DNA of 64,000 nt from Tritonibacter litoralis (lineage in GTDB: Bacteria > Pseudomonadota > Alphaproteobacteria > Rhodobacterales > Rhodobacteraceae): positions 62,001-126,000 of the forward strand of contig NZ_WIBF01000004.1 in NCBI RefSeq assembly GCF_009496005.1, given 5' to 3'. Shown piece by piece: positions 1-9,132 of this stretch. The notes below the pieces were generated by a model that saw nothing but the letters and a program-made list of their open reading frames with translations, was not told the DNA's origin and did no database searches. A program made the position numbers and the translations under genes. How positions within the stretch are numbered: the stretch's first letter is position 1; the number at the start of each line of letters is the position of its first letter.

Positions 1-2
1 CC

Positions 3-428
3 GCGCGGCTGGCGGGGGGGGCGGCGCATTCGCCGCTTTATTCCGGCGCGGCTGAGGCGCTGGCTGAGCTTCATGCGGTGCCCGAATATCTGCTGGGTGT
101 GGCTACGGGCAAATCGCAGCGCGGTTTGGATGGGTTGCTGGAGGCGCATGACCTGACCTGTTTTGTCACCCGGCAGGTGGCGGATCATCACCCGTCGAAA
201 CCGAATCCTTCGATGGTGATGGCGGCGATGGCGGAAACGGGTGTGGCACCGGAACATACGGTGATGATTGGCGACACCTCTTATGACATGGACATGGGAC
301 GCGCCGCAGGGGTGACGACCATTGCAGTGCCCTGGGGATTTCACCCGGTGGAGCAGTTGCGAGCGGATCATGTGATCCGGGATTTTGCTGCGTTAAAACC
401 CCTGTTGAATGAGATCTGGAAAGGCTGA
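3..428 (+). CDS. HAD-family phosphatase, C-terminal part
   Basis: The reading frame is open from the window edge, so the N-terminus with the nucleophile Asp motif lies outside. The visible part has HAD motif II (VATGKS), the motif III lysine (PSKPNPS) and motif IV (IGDTSYDMDMG), in the order seen in phosphoglycolate-phosphatase-like enzymes. A cytoplasmic phosphomonoesterase is inferred; the substrate cannot be told from sequence. A GTG at 78 is internal to the domain and is not the start, because conserved HAD sequence (SPLYSGAAEAL) continues upstream of it. The next gene begins 4 bp after the stop, so the two are probably cotranscribed. Confidence 0.85.
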   Translation, partial: ARLAGGAAHSPLYSGAAEALAELHAVPEYLLGVATGKSQRGLDGLLEAHDLTCFVTRQVADHHPSKPNPSMVMAAMAETGVAPEHTVMIGDTSYDMDMGRAAGVTTIAVPWGFHPVEQLRADHVIRDFAALKPLLNEIWKG

Positions 429-432
429 GGCG

Positions 433-1140
433 ATGAGCGAGTGGAAACAGAAACGGTTCTGGACCGAGGCAACAGCCGCGCCTGAGGGTGACGGGTTCAC
501 CGTGCTTTTGGATGGGCGCAAGGTGAAGACACCGGCCAAGGCTGCTTTGGTTTTGCCAACCCTTGCGATGGCCCAAGCGGTGGCCGCGGAATGGGACGCG
601 CAGGTGGATCATGTGGATCCCAACAGTATGTCCTGCACAAGGTCCGCCAATGCGGCCATCGACAAGGTCGCAATCCAGCACGCAGAAGTCGCCGACATGC
701 TGGCGGACTATGGTGATTCGGATTTGCTGTGTTACCGCGCAGATAGCCCGCAGGCGCTGGTTGAGCGCCAGTCAGAGGCTTGGGACGTTGCGTTAGTTTG
801 GGCCGCAGAGGTTTTGGGCGCGCGCCTTGCTGCAAGAACGGGCATTATGCATGCGGGCCAAGATCCGGCGGCTTTGACCGTTTTACGGGAAAAAACCCAT
901 GCTTTTAGCGCCTTTGAGTTGGCTGCCTTTCACGATCTTGTGTCGATGTCGGGGTCGTTGGTTTTGGGCTTTGCCGCGGCACTGGATTGGCGGCCTGCTG
1001 ATGCCATTTGGGAGCTGTCCCGAGTAGATGAAAAATGGCAGGAAGATCAATGGGGTGCAGATGAAGAAGCGGTTGAAATCGCGACCCGGAAACGCGGTGA
1101 ATTTATGCACGCCAAACGCTTCTTTGATCTGTGCAAATGA
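433..1140 (+). CDS. ATP12-family F1-ATPase assembly chaperone
   Basis: The 235-residue protein resembles the ATP12 family, which in mitochondria and alphaproteobacteria binds the F1 alpha subunit during ATP synthase assembly. Family-like features are the N-terminal 'KRFW' segment, the 'LDGRKVKTPAK' strand, the 'CYRADSP' block and the Trp/Asp-rich C-terminal part. The ATG at 433 is preferred over an in-frame codon at 409, which would overlap the upstream HAD gene and add non-conserved residues. It sits 4 bp after that gene; a HAD gene followed by an ATP12 gene is a common arrangement in this family of bacteria. Confidence 0.88.
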   Translation: MSEWKQKRFWTEATAAPEGDGFTVLLDGRKVKTPAKAALVLPTLAMAQAVAAEWDAQVDHVDPNSMSCTRSANAAIDKVAIQHAEVADMLADYGDSDLLCYRADSPQALVERQSEAWDVALVWAAEVLGARLAARTGIMHAGQDPAALTVLREKTHAFSAFELAAFHDLVSMSGSLVLGFAAALDWRPADAIWELSRVDEKWQEDQWGADEEAVEIATRKRGEFMHAKRFFDLCK

Positions 1141-1367
1141 TACATAAAACCAGCGTAGCACAGGCGTAAACCCACAACCTCTGACCGAGTTTCAAGCAAT
1201 TTGCGAATGGAACCATCGAAAATCCTGATCACGGTCTTGACGTTTGTTGATGATTGATCACACACTCAAGGCGAATTTGGGAGCAACTCAGGTTCATCTG
1301 ATCCGGGGGGGAACAACTTTGTCCCGGAAATAACCGCAAATAAGCGGAAAATCAGGAAGAGGTAAAA

Positions 1368-2384
1368 ATGAAGAAATCCGTATTTTTTGGTGCCATGACC
1401 GTTGCTGGTCTGGCAGCTGGTGCGGCTGCTGCAGCGACCCTGGATGACGTAAAGTCCCGTGGCAAGCTGAACTGCGGTGTGTCCACCGGTCTGACCGGCT
1501 TCTCTGCACCGGATGCGAATGGCGAATGGCAAGGTTTTGACGTTGCTGTCTGCCGTGCGGTTGCCGCTGCGGTTCTGGGTGATGCAAGCGCTGTCGAGTT
1601 TGTCCCGACCACCGGTAAAACCCGTTTCACCGCGCTGGCGTCCGGCGAGATCGACATGCTGGCCCGTAACACCACCTGGACCTTCTCGCGCGATGTCGAC
1701 CTGAAGTTCGACTTTGTTGGCGTGAACTACTATGATGGTCAGGGCTTTATGGTTCCCAAAGAGCTGGGCGTGACCTCGGCCAAGGAACTGGATGGCGCAA
1801 CTGTTTGTATCCAGACCGGCACCACCACCGAGCTGAACCTGGCGGATTTCTTCCGTGTGAACAACATCAGCTATGAGCCGGTTCCGATCGAAACCAATGC
1901 CGAAGCACAGCAGCAGTATCTGGCTGGCTCTTGCGACGTTTACACCACCGACGCATCTGGTCTGGCGGCAACCCGCGCGACTTTTGACGCGCCGGATGCA
2001 CACGTCCTGCTGCCGGAAATCATCTCCAAAGAGCCGCTGGGCCCGCTGGTCCGCCACGGCGACAACGGCTGGGGTGACGTGGTTCGCTGGACCATGAACG
2101 CGCTGGTTGCAGCTGAAGAGCTGGGTATCACATCTGCCAACCTGGCCGAGATGGCAGCTGGCACCAACAACCCGGAAATCAACCGTCTGCTGGGCTCCGA
2201 AGGCACTCTGGGTGAGATGCTGGGCCTGGACGCTGACTTTGGCGCAAAAGCCATCGCAGCTGGCGGCAACTACGGCGAAGTGTTTGCCAAGAACATCGGT
2301 GAAGACACGCCGATTGGTCTGGCACGCGGTCTGAACGCATTGTGGACCGAAGGTGGCCTGCAGTACGCACCGCCTTTCCGTTAA
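1368..2384 (+). CDS. aapJ: General L-amino-acid ABC transporter, periplasmic binding protein AapJ
   Basis: The 338-residue protein starts with an Ala-rich Sec signal peptide (about residues 1-23) followed by a type-3 solute-binding domain ('LDDVKSRGKLNCGVSTGL', 'GFDVAVCRAVAAAVLG'). AapJ captures many L-amino acids in the periplasm for AapQMP. A strong ribosome-binding site (AGGAAGAGG) precedes the ATG. The 227-bp region upstream should hold the operon promoter, but I could not assign -35/-10 boxes with confidence. A hairpin with a T-run follows, so the binding protein can be made in excess over the permease. Confidence 0.95.
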   Translation: MKKSVFFGAMTVAGLAAGAAAAATLDDVKSRGKLNCGVSTGLTGFSAPDANGEWQGFDVAVCRAVAAAVLGDASAVEFVPTTGKTRFTALASGEIDMLARNTTWTFSRDVDLKFDFVGVNYYDGQGFMVPKELGVTSAKELDGATVCIQTGTTTELNLADFFRVNNISYEPVPIETNAEAQQQYLAGSCDVYTTDASGLAATRATFDAPDAHVLLPEIISKEPLGPLVRHGDNGWGDVVRWTMNALVAAEELGITSANLAEMAAGTNNPEINRLLGSEGTLGEMLGLDADFGAKAIAAGGNYGEVFAKNIGEDTPIGLARGLNALWTEGGLQYAPPFR

Positions 2385-2396
2385 AATGTAATCGGG

Positions 2397-2424
2397 AAAA
2401 GGGCGCGGGAAACCGCGCCCTTTT
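2397..2424 (+). terminator. Intercistronic hairpin, attenuator-type terminator after aapJ
   Basis: GGGCGCGG (2401-2408), loop GAAA, CCGCGCCC (2413-2420), flanked by AAAA and TTTT, so the stem can extend to 12 bp. It lies between the binding-protein gene and the permease genes of one operon. Partial termination or 3' protection of the aapJ message here would explain unequal expression; this is inferred, not shown. Confidence 0.8.
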
Positions 2425-2512
2425 CTCATCCAAATAATTGCTGCGGGATGTACGGAGCGGGGGCAAACCTCCGACGGGACTGGATCACCGCACGCTTTGG
2501 GGATTTCACCAC

Positions 2513-3745
2513 ATGTCAACTTTGACTGACCCGCCGAAAACCGCTTTTCGGCTGTCGATGCTCATCAACGACACCCGTTACCGGTCGTTGACTTTCCAGG
2601 CTCTGGCCTTTCTGGCTTTGGCGCTTTCATTTGTCTATCTCGGGAACAATCTAGTTGAGAACCTGCGCACCGCGGGTTTGAACATCAACTTTGGCTTCCT
2701 GGGCGACACTGCCGGTTACGACATCAGCCAGCGTTTGGTTGAATATGGCAACCAGGACAGCCACAGCCGCGCCGCTTTGGTCGGTTTGCTGAATACGGTT
2801 CTGGTGGCCTTTCTGGCCTGTATCACCGCCACCGTCTTTGGTGTGATTGCCGGTGTTCTGCGCCTGTCGAACAACTGGCTTGTGTCCAAGCTGATGGCGT
2901 TCTACGTCGAGATCTTCCGGAACATTCCGGTGCTGATCTGGATCATCATCATCTTTACCGTGATGACCGCCGTGATGCCTGCACCGCGCGCCTATCGGGG
3001 CGACAATGCCACGGCGTCGATGCTGTTGGATGCGGTCGCCTTTACCAACCGGGGTGTCTATATCCCGATGCCGTTTTTTGAAAACGGGCTGATGCCGGGG
3101 CAGACGCTAAACTGGCTGGTGGTTCTGGTTGTGGCGGTCGGTTCATGGTTTGCAGCGCGTAAGATCAATGTCTGGGCCACCGCCAAACAAGAAGAAAGCG
3201 GCGTTCGCCCCAAGACCTTGCCGATGGTGCTGGGTGTCTGGCTTGTGCCCTTTGTGATCATGATGTTGATCATGGGGCTGGCCTGGGAATACCCGGCGCT
3301 CAAAGGGTTTAACTTCCAAGGTGGGATCAAAATTGGCGGTCCGCTGATCGCTCTGTGGTTTGCGCTGTCGATCTATACTGGGGCCTTTATCGCGGAAAAC
3401 GTGCGCGCTGGTATTCAGGCTGTGTCCAAAGGCCAGACCGAAGCCGCCGCGGCGCTGGGTCTACGTCCGGGCAAGGTGATGAACCTGGTGGTTCTGCCAC
3501 AGGCCCTGCGCATCATCATTCCACCGCTCATTTCACAATATCTGAACATTACCAAAAACTCTTCGCTGGCGATTGCCGTGGGCTATGCGGATATCACCGC
3601 GACGCTTGGCGGCATTACGTTGAACCAGACGGGGCGTGCCATTGAATGTGTTCTGCTGTTGATGGCCTTCTATCTGACCGCCTCTTTGCTGATCTCGGCG
3701 GTGATGAATGTCTACAACGCATCTGTGAAGCTGAAGGAGCGGTGA
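2513..3745 (+). CDS. aapQ: General L-amino-acid ABC transporter permease AapQ
   Basis: The 410-residue inner-membrane protein has several hydrophobic helices and the HisM-type permease loop ('EAAAALGLRPGKVMNLVVLPQ', near residues 310-330) that docks on the ATPase. AapQ proteins are longer than most polar amino-acid permeases because of a large insert between the first helices, and that insert (about residues 140-240) is present here. The ATG at 2513 begins 'MSTLTDPPK'; a 25-codon upstream extension is in frame but lacks family-like sequence. It is followed closely by aapM, with which it forms the heterodimeric pore. Confidence 0.94.
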   Translation: MSTLTDPPKTAFRLSMLINDTRYRSLTFQALAFLALALSFVYLGNNLVENLRTAGLNINFGFLGDTAGYDISQRLVEYGNQDSHSRAALVGLLNTVLVAFLACITATVFGVIAGVLRLSNNWLVSKLMAFYVEIFRNIPVLIWIIIIFTVMTAVMPAPRAYRGDNATASMLLDAVAFTNRGVYIPMPFFENGLMPGQTLNWLVVLVVAVGSWFAARKINVWATAKQEESGVRPKTLPMVLGVWLVPFVIMMLIMGLAWEYPALKGFNFQGGIKIGGPLIALWFALSIYTGAFIAENVRAGIQAVSKGQTEAAAALGLRPGKVMNLVVLPQALRIIIPPLISQYLNITKNSSLAIAVGYADITATLGGITLNQTGRAIECVLLLMAFYLTASLLISAVMNVYNASVKLKER

Positions 3746-3747
3746 AG

Positions 3748-5046
3748 ATGACGGATCAATCAACCAATTCCGTTGCTTTTGTCGCGGATGGCAATATCCC
3801 CCAATCACCGCCGCCAGCGCGTGAGACCGGGGCAATCAAATGGGTACGGGCCAACCTGTTTTCTTCGTGGATGAACGGCATTTTGACCGTTGCGGCCCTG
3901 CTGATCATCTACAAACTGCTGTCAGATGCGCTGCCGTGGATCTGGAACGGTGTCTGGACCACTTCGAGCCTGTCGGAATGCCGCGAGGTGCTGCAGGGCA
4001 AGACCGGGGCCTGTTTCTCGGTCCTGTCAGAACGCTGGAACCAGCTTCTGTTTGGGTTCAAATACCCGACGGATCAATACTGGCGCCCAACCCTGGCTTT
4101 TGTGCTGCTGTTTGTGGCGGCGGCGCCGGTTCTGTTCTTTGACCTGCCGCGCAAGCTTTTGGCGTTCACGGCGCTTTACCCATTCTTGGCCTTCTGGCTG
4201 ATCTGGGGGGGCACCATTCTGGCCCCGATCGTGGCGCTTTTGGGTGTGGCGGCTGCGGCCTATGTGTTCCAGACCTATGGTAAGGCAAGCTTTGCCATCG
4301 GGTTCTTTGGCGCAATTGCTGCGGCTTTTGCGGTGTGGATCATCGGCGGCAAGCTGATCCCGGACGGGGCGTCAGACAACGCGCTGTTGCAGGCGGTTCC
4401 CTCGCGGGATCTGGGTGGGTTTATGCTCAATATGATGTTGGGCGTGACCTGTGTGTCGCTGTCAGTACCCCTGGGCATTGCGCTGGCGCTGGGGCGTCAG
4501 TCCAACATGCCGCTGATCAAATGGATCTGCGTGATCTTTATTGAGTTCGTGCGGGGCGTGCCGCTGATCACGCTGTTGTTTGTGGCCTCGGTGATGCTGA
4601 GCTACTTCTTCCCGCCCGACAGCACCGTGGACCTGTTCCTGCGGGTGGTGATTATGATCACCATGTTCTCGGCCGCTTATATTGCCGAGGTGATCCGCGG
4701 CGGTCTGGCTGCCCTGCCCAAAGGACAATATGAGGCTGCGGACAGTCTGGGGCTTGATTATGCGCAGGCGATGCGTCTGATCATCCTGCCCCAAGCGCTG
4801 AAGATCTCCATTCCCGGCATCGTGAACGTGGCCGTGGGTCTGTTCAAAGACACCACGCTGGTCTCGGTCATCTCCATGTTCGATTTGGTCGGCATGATCC
4901 GGGGTCCGATCCTGGCCTCCACCGAATGGAGCGGGGTCTACTGGGAGCTTCTGGGCGCGGCTGCGGTCCTGTTCTTCATCGTGTGCTACGGCATTTCTCA
5001 ATATTCGCAGTGGCTTGAGCGTCGTCTCGCCACCGATCATCGCTAA
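3748..5046 (+). CDS. aapM: General L-amino-acid ABC transporter permease AapM
   Basis: The 432-residue membrane protein carries the permease signature 'EAADSLGLDYAQAMRLIILPQ' around residues 328-348. It pairs with AapQ in the inner membrane. The ATG at 3748 lies 2 bp after the aapQ stop with an AGGAG ribosome-binding site inside the end of aapQ, so the two are probably translationally coupled. The N-terminal 150 residues contain an extra hydrophobic stretch and a loop with two Cys, typical of the long Aap permeases. A longer in-frame reading that starts inside aapQ is a shadow. Confidence 0.94.
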   Translation: MTDQSTNSVAFVADGNIPQSPPPARETGAIKWVRANLFSSWMNGILTVAALLIIYKLLSDALPWIWNGVWTTSSLSECREVLQGKTGACFSVLSERWNQLLFGFKYPTDQYWRPTLAFVLLFVAAAPVLFFDLPRKLLAFTALYPFLAFWLIWGGTILAPIVALLGVAAAAYVFQTYGKASFAIGFFGAIAAAFAVWIIGGKLIPDGASDNALLQAVPSRDLGGFMLNMMLGVTCVSLSVPLGIALALGRQSNMPLIKWICVIFIEFVRGVPLITLLFVASVMLSYFFPPDSTVDLFLRVVIMITMFSAAYIAEVIRGGLAALPKGQYEAADSLGLDYAQAMRLIILPQALKISIPGIVNVAVGLFKDTTLVSVISMFDLVGMIRGPILASTEWSGVYWELLGAAAVLFFIVCYGISQYSQWLERRLATDHR

Positions 5047-5058
5047 GGAGTTCAAACC

Positions 5059-5850
5059 ATGTCTGAATTGGCAATTGAACGTGAAATCGACCGCTCGAAA
5101 ATGTCCATCTCGGATGAGGTGGCCATTCAAATCACCGGCATGAACAAGTGGTACGGCCAGTTCCACGTGCTGCGGGATATCAATCTGACCGTCAACCGGG
5201 GCGAACGGATTGTGATTGCCGGCCCGTCAGGCTCGGGTAAGTCCACCATGATCCGCTGTCTGAACGCTCTGGAAGAGCATCAGGAAGGGCAGATCATCGT
5301 CGATGGGACTGAGCTGACCTCGGATCTGAAAAACATCGACAAGATCCGCTCGGAAGTGGGCATGTGTTTCCAGCACTTCAACCTGTTCCCGCATCTGACG
5401 ATCCTGGAAAACTGCACGCTGGCACCGATCTGGGTGCGTAAAACCCCCAAGAAGGAAGCCGAAGAGTTGGCGATGCACTTCCTGGAAAAGGTGAAGATCC
5501 CAGATCAGGCCCATAAGTATCCTGGCATGCTGTCCGGTGGTCAACAGCAGCGGGTGGCGATTGCACGGTCTTTGTGCATGAAACCGCGGATCATGCTGTT
5601 TGACGAGCCGACATCGGCGCTGGACCCGGAGATGATCAAAGAAGTGCTCGACACCATGATCGAGCTGGCCGAAGAGGGGATGACCATGCTCTGTGTGACC
5701 CACGAGATGGGCTTTGCCCGTCAGGTGGCGAACCGGGTGATCTTTATGGCCGATGGTCAGATCGTCGAACAGAACGAGCCGGAAGAGTTCTTTAACAACC
5801 CGAAATCAGAGCGGACACAGCAGTTCCTGAGCCAGATTTTGGGACACTGA
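5059..5850 (+). CDS. aapP: General L-amino-acid ABC transporter ATP-binding protein AapP
   Basis: The 263-residue ATPase has Walker [10 protein letters not shown] (residues 55-63), Q-loop '[10 protein letters not shown]', signature LSGGQQQR (from about 158), Walker B '[12 protein letters not shown]' and the H-loop 'VTHE' near 213-216. It energises AapQM on the cytoplasmic face. An AAGGAG site precedes the ATG 12 bp after aapM. About 24 residues precede the ABC core, slightly longer than many HisP-like proteins. It is the last gene of the operon and is followed by a strong terminator. Confidence 0.95.
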   Translation: MSELAIEREIDRSKMSISDEVAIQITGMNKWYGQFHVLRDINLTVNRGERIVIAGPSGSGKSTMIRCLNALEEHQEGQIIVDGTELTSDLKNIDKIRSEVGMCFQHFNLFPHLTILENCTLAPIWVRKTPKKEAEELAMHFLEKVKIPDQAHKYPGMLSGGQQQRVAIARSLCMKPRIMLFDEPTSALDPEMIKEVLDTMIELAEEGMTMLCVTHEMGFARQVANRVIFMADGQIVEQNEPEEFFNNPKSERTQQFLSQILGH

Positions 5851-5872
5851 TCACAATCTGTTGTGAAACGGG

Positions 5873-5900
5873 AAGGCCGGGCATTCGCCCGGCCTTTTTT
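5873..5900 (+). terminator. Rho-independent terminator of the aap operon
   Basis: A perfect 10-bp stem AAGGCCGGGC (5873-5882), loop ATTC, GCCCGGCCTT (5887-5896), runs directly into a T-tract ending at 5900. It stands 22 bp after the aapP stop. Confidence 0.92.
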
Positions 5901-6006
5901 ACTTCCTTTGGGGTTTCTTCAAGATGAGGCCTTGTTCAGTATTTGCTAACCAGGCTTTGATAGGGAGAAAAGCGTAAGGGTTATCATCCTTGAGGTGTTT
6001 ATCGCA

Positions 6007-6888
6007 ATGACCGCCATGAAAATCTGCCTTCTTGTCCCGACCTACAAACGTAACATTCCGCTCGTCCGTTTATTGACACAGATGCATCAGCGTCGATCAC
6101 AGTATACTGGCCCTTGCGAATTTCACGTGGCGGTTACTGATAGTGATCGTAATAACGAAGCGCGGCATATAATTGAGCCGCTTTGCGACAAGTACATTAC
6201 GAATGAAGGTGTCGGCTTCGACGACAATATGTACTTCTTCTATTCAAAATACTTGGATGGCTATGATTATGTCCTGTCAATCAGCGACGACGATCTGTTA
6301 AGCGTGGGAAGCTTGAACCCGCTTGACTTGATTGAGCTGGCTACCAAAGGCAAGGCCGACGCGGTGCTGTTCGGACACAGAAGCTATACAACGCCGGATA
6401 TCAACGCGATGGACTTTCAATTGACGCTTCAATCGCATTTCTACGATCGAGAGCTTTTTCATGAAAGCTCTGAAACGTTTCGCCTTTTTATGCTCGGGTA
6501 CATCCCGCGTCACATTGGGATTATGTATCGGTGCTCTCTAATCCAAAATTACTTGCCACAGGTTGAGCTGTTTCGTGACACTCTCCATCTTTTTGCGGCG
6601 CCGTTCATGTTGGCGGCACGTGATAACAAAATCGAATTTGCGGATGTCTCTCTCGCTTATTTCAACGATGACCAAAAGGGTGATGGCGCTTGGCAGAATG
6701 AAACATCTGTGATCTCTGGATTGATCAAATTTCAGAAGGTCTGCAAAACTCTGATGAGCCCAGCTGACTATGAAATTCTGGAACGAGGGTTTTGGGCGCA
6801 TTACTTCGGCAACGGCGCAATGCTACGCTCCCTAATCAGAAAGAATTTCCCGTCCGAGGGCTCAATTCGTGCGGCTTTGGCTGCTTGA
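6007..6888 (+). CDS. Family 2-like glycosyltransferase
   Basis: The 293-residue protein opens with 'CLLVPTYKRN', the first strand of GT-A fold family 2 transferases, and has an acidic metal-binding motif 'SISDDDLL' near residue 100. No membrane helix is evident, so it is probably cytosolic and transfers a sugar from a nucleotide sugar. Donor and acceptor are unknown. The start at 6007 has GAGGTG 9 bp upstream; ATG 6016 is an alternative. The gene stands alone between a terminator and an oppositely oriented pair, and its codon use (ATA, TTA, many AT-ending codons) differs from its neighbours. That suggests horizontal transfer of a surface-glycan gene. Confidence 0.72.
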   Translation: MTAMKICLLVPTYKRNIPLVRLLTQMHQRRSQYTGPCEFHVAVTDSDRNNEARHIIEPLCDKYITNEGVGFDDNMYFFYSKYLDGYDYVLSISDDDLLSVGSLNPLDLIELATKGKADAVLFGHRSYTTPDINAMDFQLTLQSHFYDRELFHESSETFRLFMLGYIPRHIGIMYRCSLIQNYLPQVELFRDTLHLFAAPFMLAARDNKIEFADVSLAYFNDDQKGDGAWQNETSVISGLIKFQKVCKTLMSPADYEILERGFWAHYFGNGAMLRSLIRKNFPSEGSIRAALAA

Positions 6889-6899
6889 AACTGGAAAAT

Positions 6900-7397
6900 T
6901 CATACGCCAATAAGTTCGCGCGGGACGGCGAAATCTAGGGCGCGCCCGCTGCCCCACTTTAAATCGCTCCAGCGGTCGATTTGGAAGCTGGCCACCAGCG
7001 TTGCTCCGGTTGGGTAGTCCTCGAACCGTGAATGGGCTGGTGCATGGTGTAAAATCGCATGGGCAAAGGCTGCGATGCCTGGATTGTGACCTATGATCAT
7101 GACCTTGTTCTGCTCTGCTTCGCGCAGGACCTGAAACATCACCTCTGAACTGGCATGATAAAGGCGTTCGATGAATATCGCCGGTGCGTCGAGCTCCATC
7201 AATTCATAAGTTTCGCGTGTGCGGTTGGACGAGGAAGAGATTACTTGTTCTGGAACATGGCCACAGTCTCTGAGCCAGGCGCCAAGGGCAATCGATGATC
7301 GGATCCCGCGTTTGTTCAAAGGACGCGCATGATCGCTTGGGGCATCTGTGTCCCAAGCGGATTTGGCATGACGGGTGAGGATCAAAGTGCAGGTCAT
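6900..7397 (-). CDS. SixA-like histidine phosphatase
   Basis: The 165-residue protein has the phosphoglycerate-mutase-like motif 'LTRHAKSAW' with the catalytic His10 and a second conserved His in 'MIIGHNPG' (His104), as in SixA phosphohistidine phosphatases. The length matches SixA. It may remove phosphate from a phosphohistidine protein, but small members of this family have varied substrates. The ATG at 7397 overlaps the stop of the upstream 4Fe-4S gene (ATGA), which implies translational coupling. An upstream in-frame extension lies inside that gene and was not used. Confidence 0.82.
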   Translation of the reverse strand: MTCTLILTRHAKSAWDTDAPSDHARPLNKRGIRSSIALGAWLRDCGHVPEQVISSSSNRTRETYELMELDAPAIFIERLYHASSEVMFQVLREAEQNKVMIIGHNPGIAAFAHAILHHAPAHSRFEDYPTGATLVASFQIDRWSDLKWGSGRALDFAVPRELIGV

Positions 7398-8053
7398 GGC
7401 GCGTGAAAATACCTCATGTGGTGGGCGGATTGGGCGTCCGATCGTGCCGCTCCGACAGAGAGCGGGCAACGTCGACGGGCCAGGCAGCCAAAGTCCATAC
7501 AGTCTTGCCCTTTAGCTGTGTCCAAGTGTTTATGGCAGCTTGCCACTTGATACGGGCCGCCGTCAACCAATGCGCTTGCTGGGCAAGAGTAAATGCATGC
7601 TTTAATTGTGCAATCTGGGCATGGAGACTGCGCCAGCCGTGGTACTGGTATGTCAATCTTGTCCGCAAGGTGGAGGGCTCCGCGATAGGATAACATCAAT
7701 CCCATCTCATCATGCACCAGCAATTGCGACGGCGATGTGAAAGCACGCCCTGAGGCCAGAGCCCATTGAACAAATGGTTTAAAAGGTGGGCCTCCAAACG
7801 GGAAATGCGTCTGGGCTGTAAACCGGTTTGCCAATTCCGTGACAACGCGGGTGGACCAGCGATCAATCGGGTCAGGCTGCCCATCGTTCCATTCCGGTGA
7901 TCGCGTGAAAGGTTGCCAGAAGCTGCCATCTGTTCCAAGCAGGATTATGGTTCCACCGGTCACTGGGCCGGTGGACGGGTGGAAGGCACCATAGACAGCC
8001 AGATGCGCAGCCTGCGTAGCCGCTTCAATCTGACTGTAGATATCACAGTTCAT
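7394..8053 (-). CDS. 4Fe-4S ferredoxin-like protein
   Basis: The 219-residue protein has eight Cys in its C-terminal third: C145, C148, C153 and C157 ('CPDCTIKACIYSCP'), then C173, C185, C190 and C196. This spacing could hold one or two Fe-S clusters; the pattern is not the classic CxxCxxCxxxCP repeat. The N-terminal 140 residues look soluble and have no domain that I recognise. It may pass electrons in a redox reaction, function unknown. Its stop overlaps the SixA-like start. A perfect hairpin just upstream includes its Shine-Dalgarno sequence. Confidence 0.7.
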   Translation of the reverse strand: MNCDIYSQIEAATQAAHLAVYGAFHPSTGPVTGGTIILLGTDGSFWQPFTRSPEWNDGQPDPIDRWSTRVVTELANRFTAQTHFPFGGPPFKPFVQWALASGRAFTSPSQLLVHDEMGLMLSYRGALHLADKIDIPVPRLAQSPCPDCTIKACIYSCPASALVDGGPYQVASCHKHLDTAKGQDCMDFGCLARRRCPLSVGAARSDAQSAHHMRYFHAP

Positions 8054-8059
8054 TGGCCG

Positions 8060-8084
8060 TCCTGTTGTTGGAATGACAACAGGA
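8060..8084 (-). promoter_or_regulatory. 5'-UTR hairpin that sequesters a ribosome-binding site
   Basis: A perfect 9-bp inverted repeat: TCCTGTTGT (8060-8068) and ACAACAGGA (8076-8084) around a 7-nt loop. In the minus-strand transcript the 3' arm ends with AGGA, the only good Shine-Dalgarno sequence, 6 nt before the ATG at 8053. Folding would hide it. Control of translation of the 4Fe-4S/SixA pair by this hairpin is an inference from position. Confidence 0.5.
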
Positions 8085-8141
8085 TAGCCAACTGGGTAGG
8101 ATTACCAAGATTATTTTGGACAACAACGCGCGGGCGCGCCG

Positions 8142-9002
8142 TTATGCACGGATCATAGAGCCTGCGCCATGATCGGTGAAAAGTTCCAGCAGCACCGCGT
8201 TTTGAACCCGGCCATCCACGATGGTACAGGCCCGAACCCCACCGCGCACGGCCAGAAGGGCGGTTTCAGTCTTGGGGATCATGCCCCCGGCAATCACGCC
8301 TTCGGCCGTCATCGCCTCGACATCTGCGGCTTTGAGCTCGGTCATCACATCTCCGTCGGCGTTCTTTACACCCGCGACATCGGTCAGCAGCAGCAGGCGA
8401 TCGGCTTTCAGACATTGCGCGATGGCGCCGGCAGCTGTGTCCCCATTGATATTGAGCGTGGCCCCATCCCTTCCCACACCAATGGGGGCGATGACCGGTA
8501 CCATGTCCTTGTCAAAGAGGTTTTTCAGAACCGTGGGATCCATCTCGGCGGGTTGGCCGACAAAGCCCAGCTCCGGGTTTGGTACATCACAGGTGATCAG
8601 GTTGGCGTCCTTGCCCGAGAGCCCTACGGCGCGACCACCCTGACGGTTGAGCGCGTGAACAATCCGCTTGTTGACAACGCCCGACAGAACCATTTCGACC
8701 ACTTCCATGGTGGCCGCATCTGTGACGCGTTTGCCGTTTACAAATGTGCTTTGGATCTGGAGCTTCTCAAGCATCGCATTGATCATTGGTCCGCCACCAT
8801 GGACGATCACCGGGTTCACGCCGACCTGACGCAGCAGAACGATGTCTCGAGCGAAACTGTCCATGGCTTCGTCGCTGCCCATGGCATGACCACCCAGTTT
8901 GACAACCACAATCGCATCATCATAGCGCTGCAGATACGGCAATGCGCTGGAGAGTGTTTCGGCGGTGGCAATCCAATCCCGGTTCATATCCTGTTTCTTC
9001 AT
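8142..9002 (-). CDS. argB: Acetylglutamate kinase
   Basis: The 286-residue protein phosphorylates N-acetyl-L-glutamate in arginine synthesis. It shows the amino-acid kinase features '[10 protein letters not shown]', '[14 protein letters not shown]', '[11 protein letters not shown]' and '[12 protein letters not shown]', and the C-terminal '[20 protein letters not shown]' typical of ArgB. The ATG at 9002 is followed by '[18 protein letters not shown]', the N-terminal helix that in hexameric, arginine-inhibited ArgB forms the interlock. Feedback inhibition by arginine is therefore plausible. The neighbours are unrelated to arginine synthesis, and no clear operon partner is visible. Confidence 0.95.
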   Translation of the reverse strand: MKKQDMNRDWIATAETLSSALPYLQRYDDAIVVVKLGGHAMGSDEAMDSFARDIVLLRQVGVNPVIVHGGGPMINAMLEKLQIQSTFVNGKRVTDAATMEVVEMVLSGVVNKRIVHALNRQGGRAVGLSGKDANLITCDVPNPELGFVGQPAEMDPTVLKNLFDKDMVPVIAPIGVGRDGATLNINGDTAAGAIAQCLKADRLLLLTDVAGVKNADGDVMTELKAADVEAMTAEGVIAGGMIPKTETALLAVRGGVRACTIVDGRVQNAVLLELFTDHGAGSMIRA

Positions 9003-9132
9003 CGCTCTATCATCCCTTTGACGGGTGGGTTTAGGGACAATTTACACCGCTGCCAAGGGCCGGGAGCGTTATTCCATTGCAGCGCCCCCCGCAATTGGTA
9101 GATTTCCGGTAATTCCAGACAGGAGAGACCAC

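Noticed and set aside
1266-2519. 417-codon minus-strand frame over aapJ
   Set aside because: Shadow of the GC-rich aapJ gene; composition rich in Arg/Gln/His and no domain.
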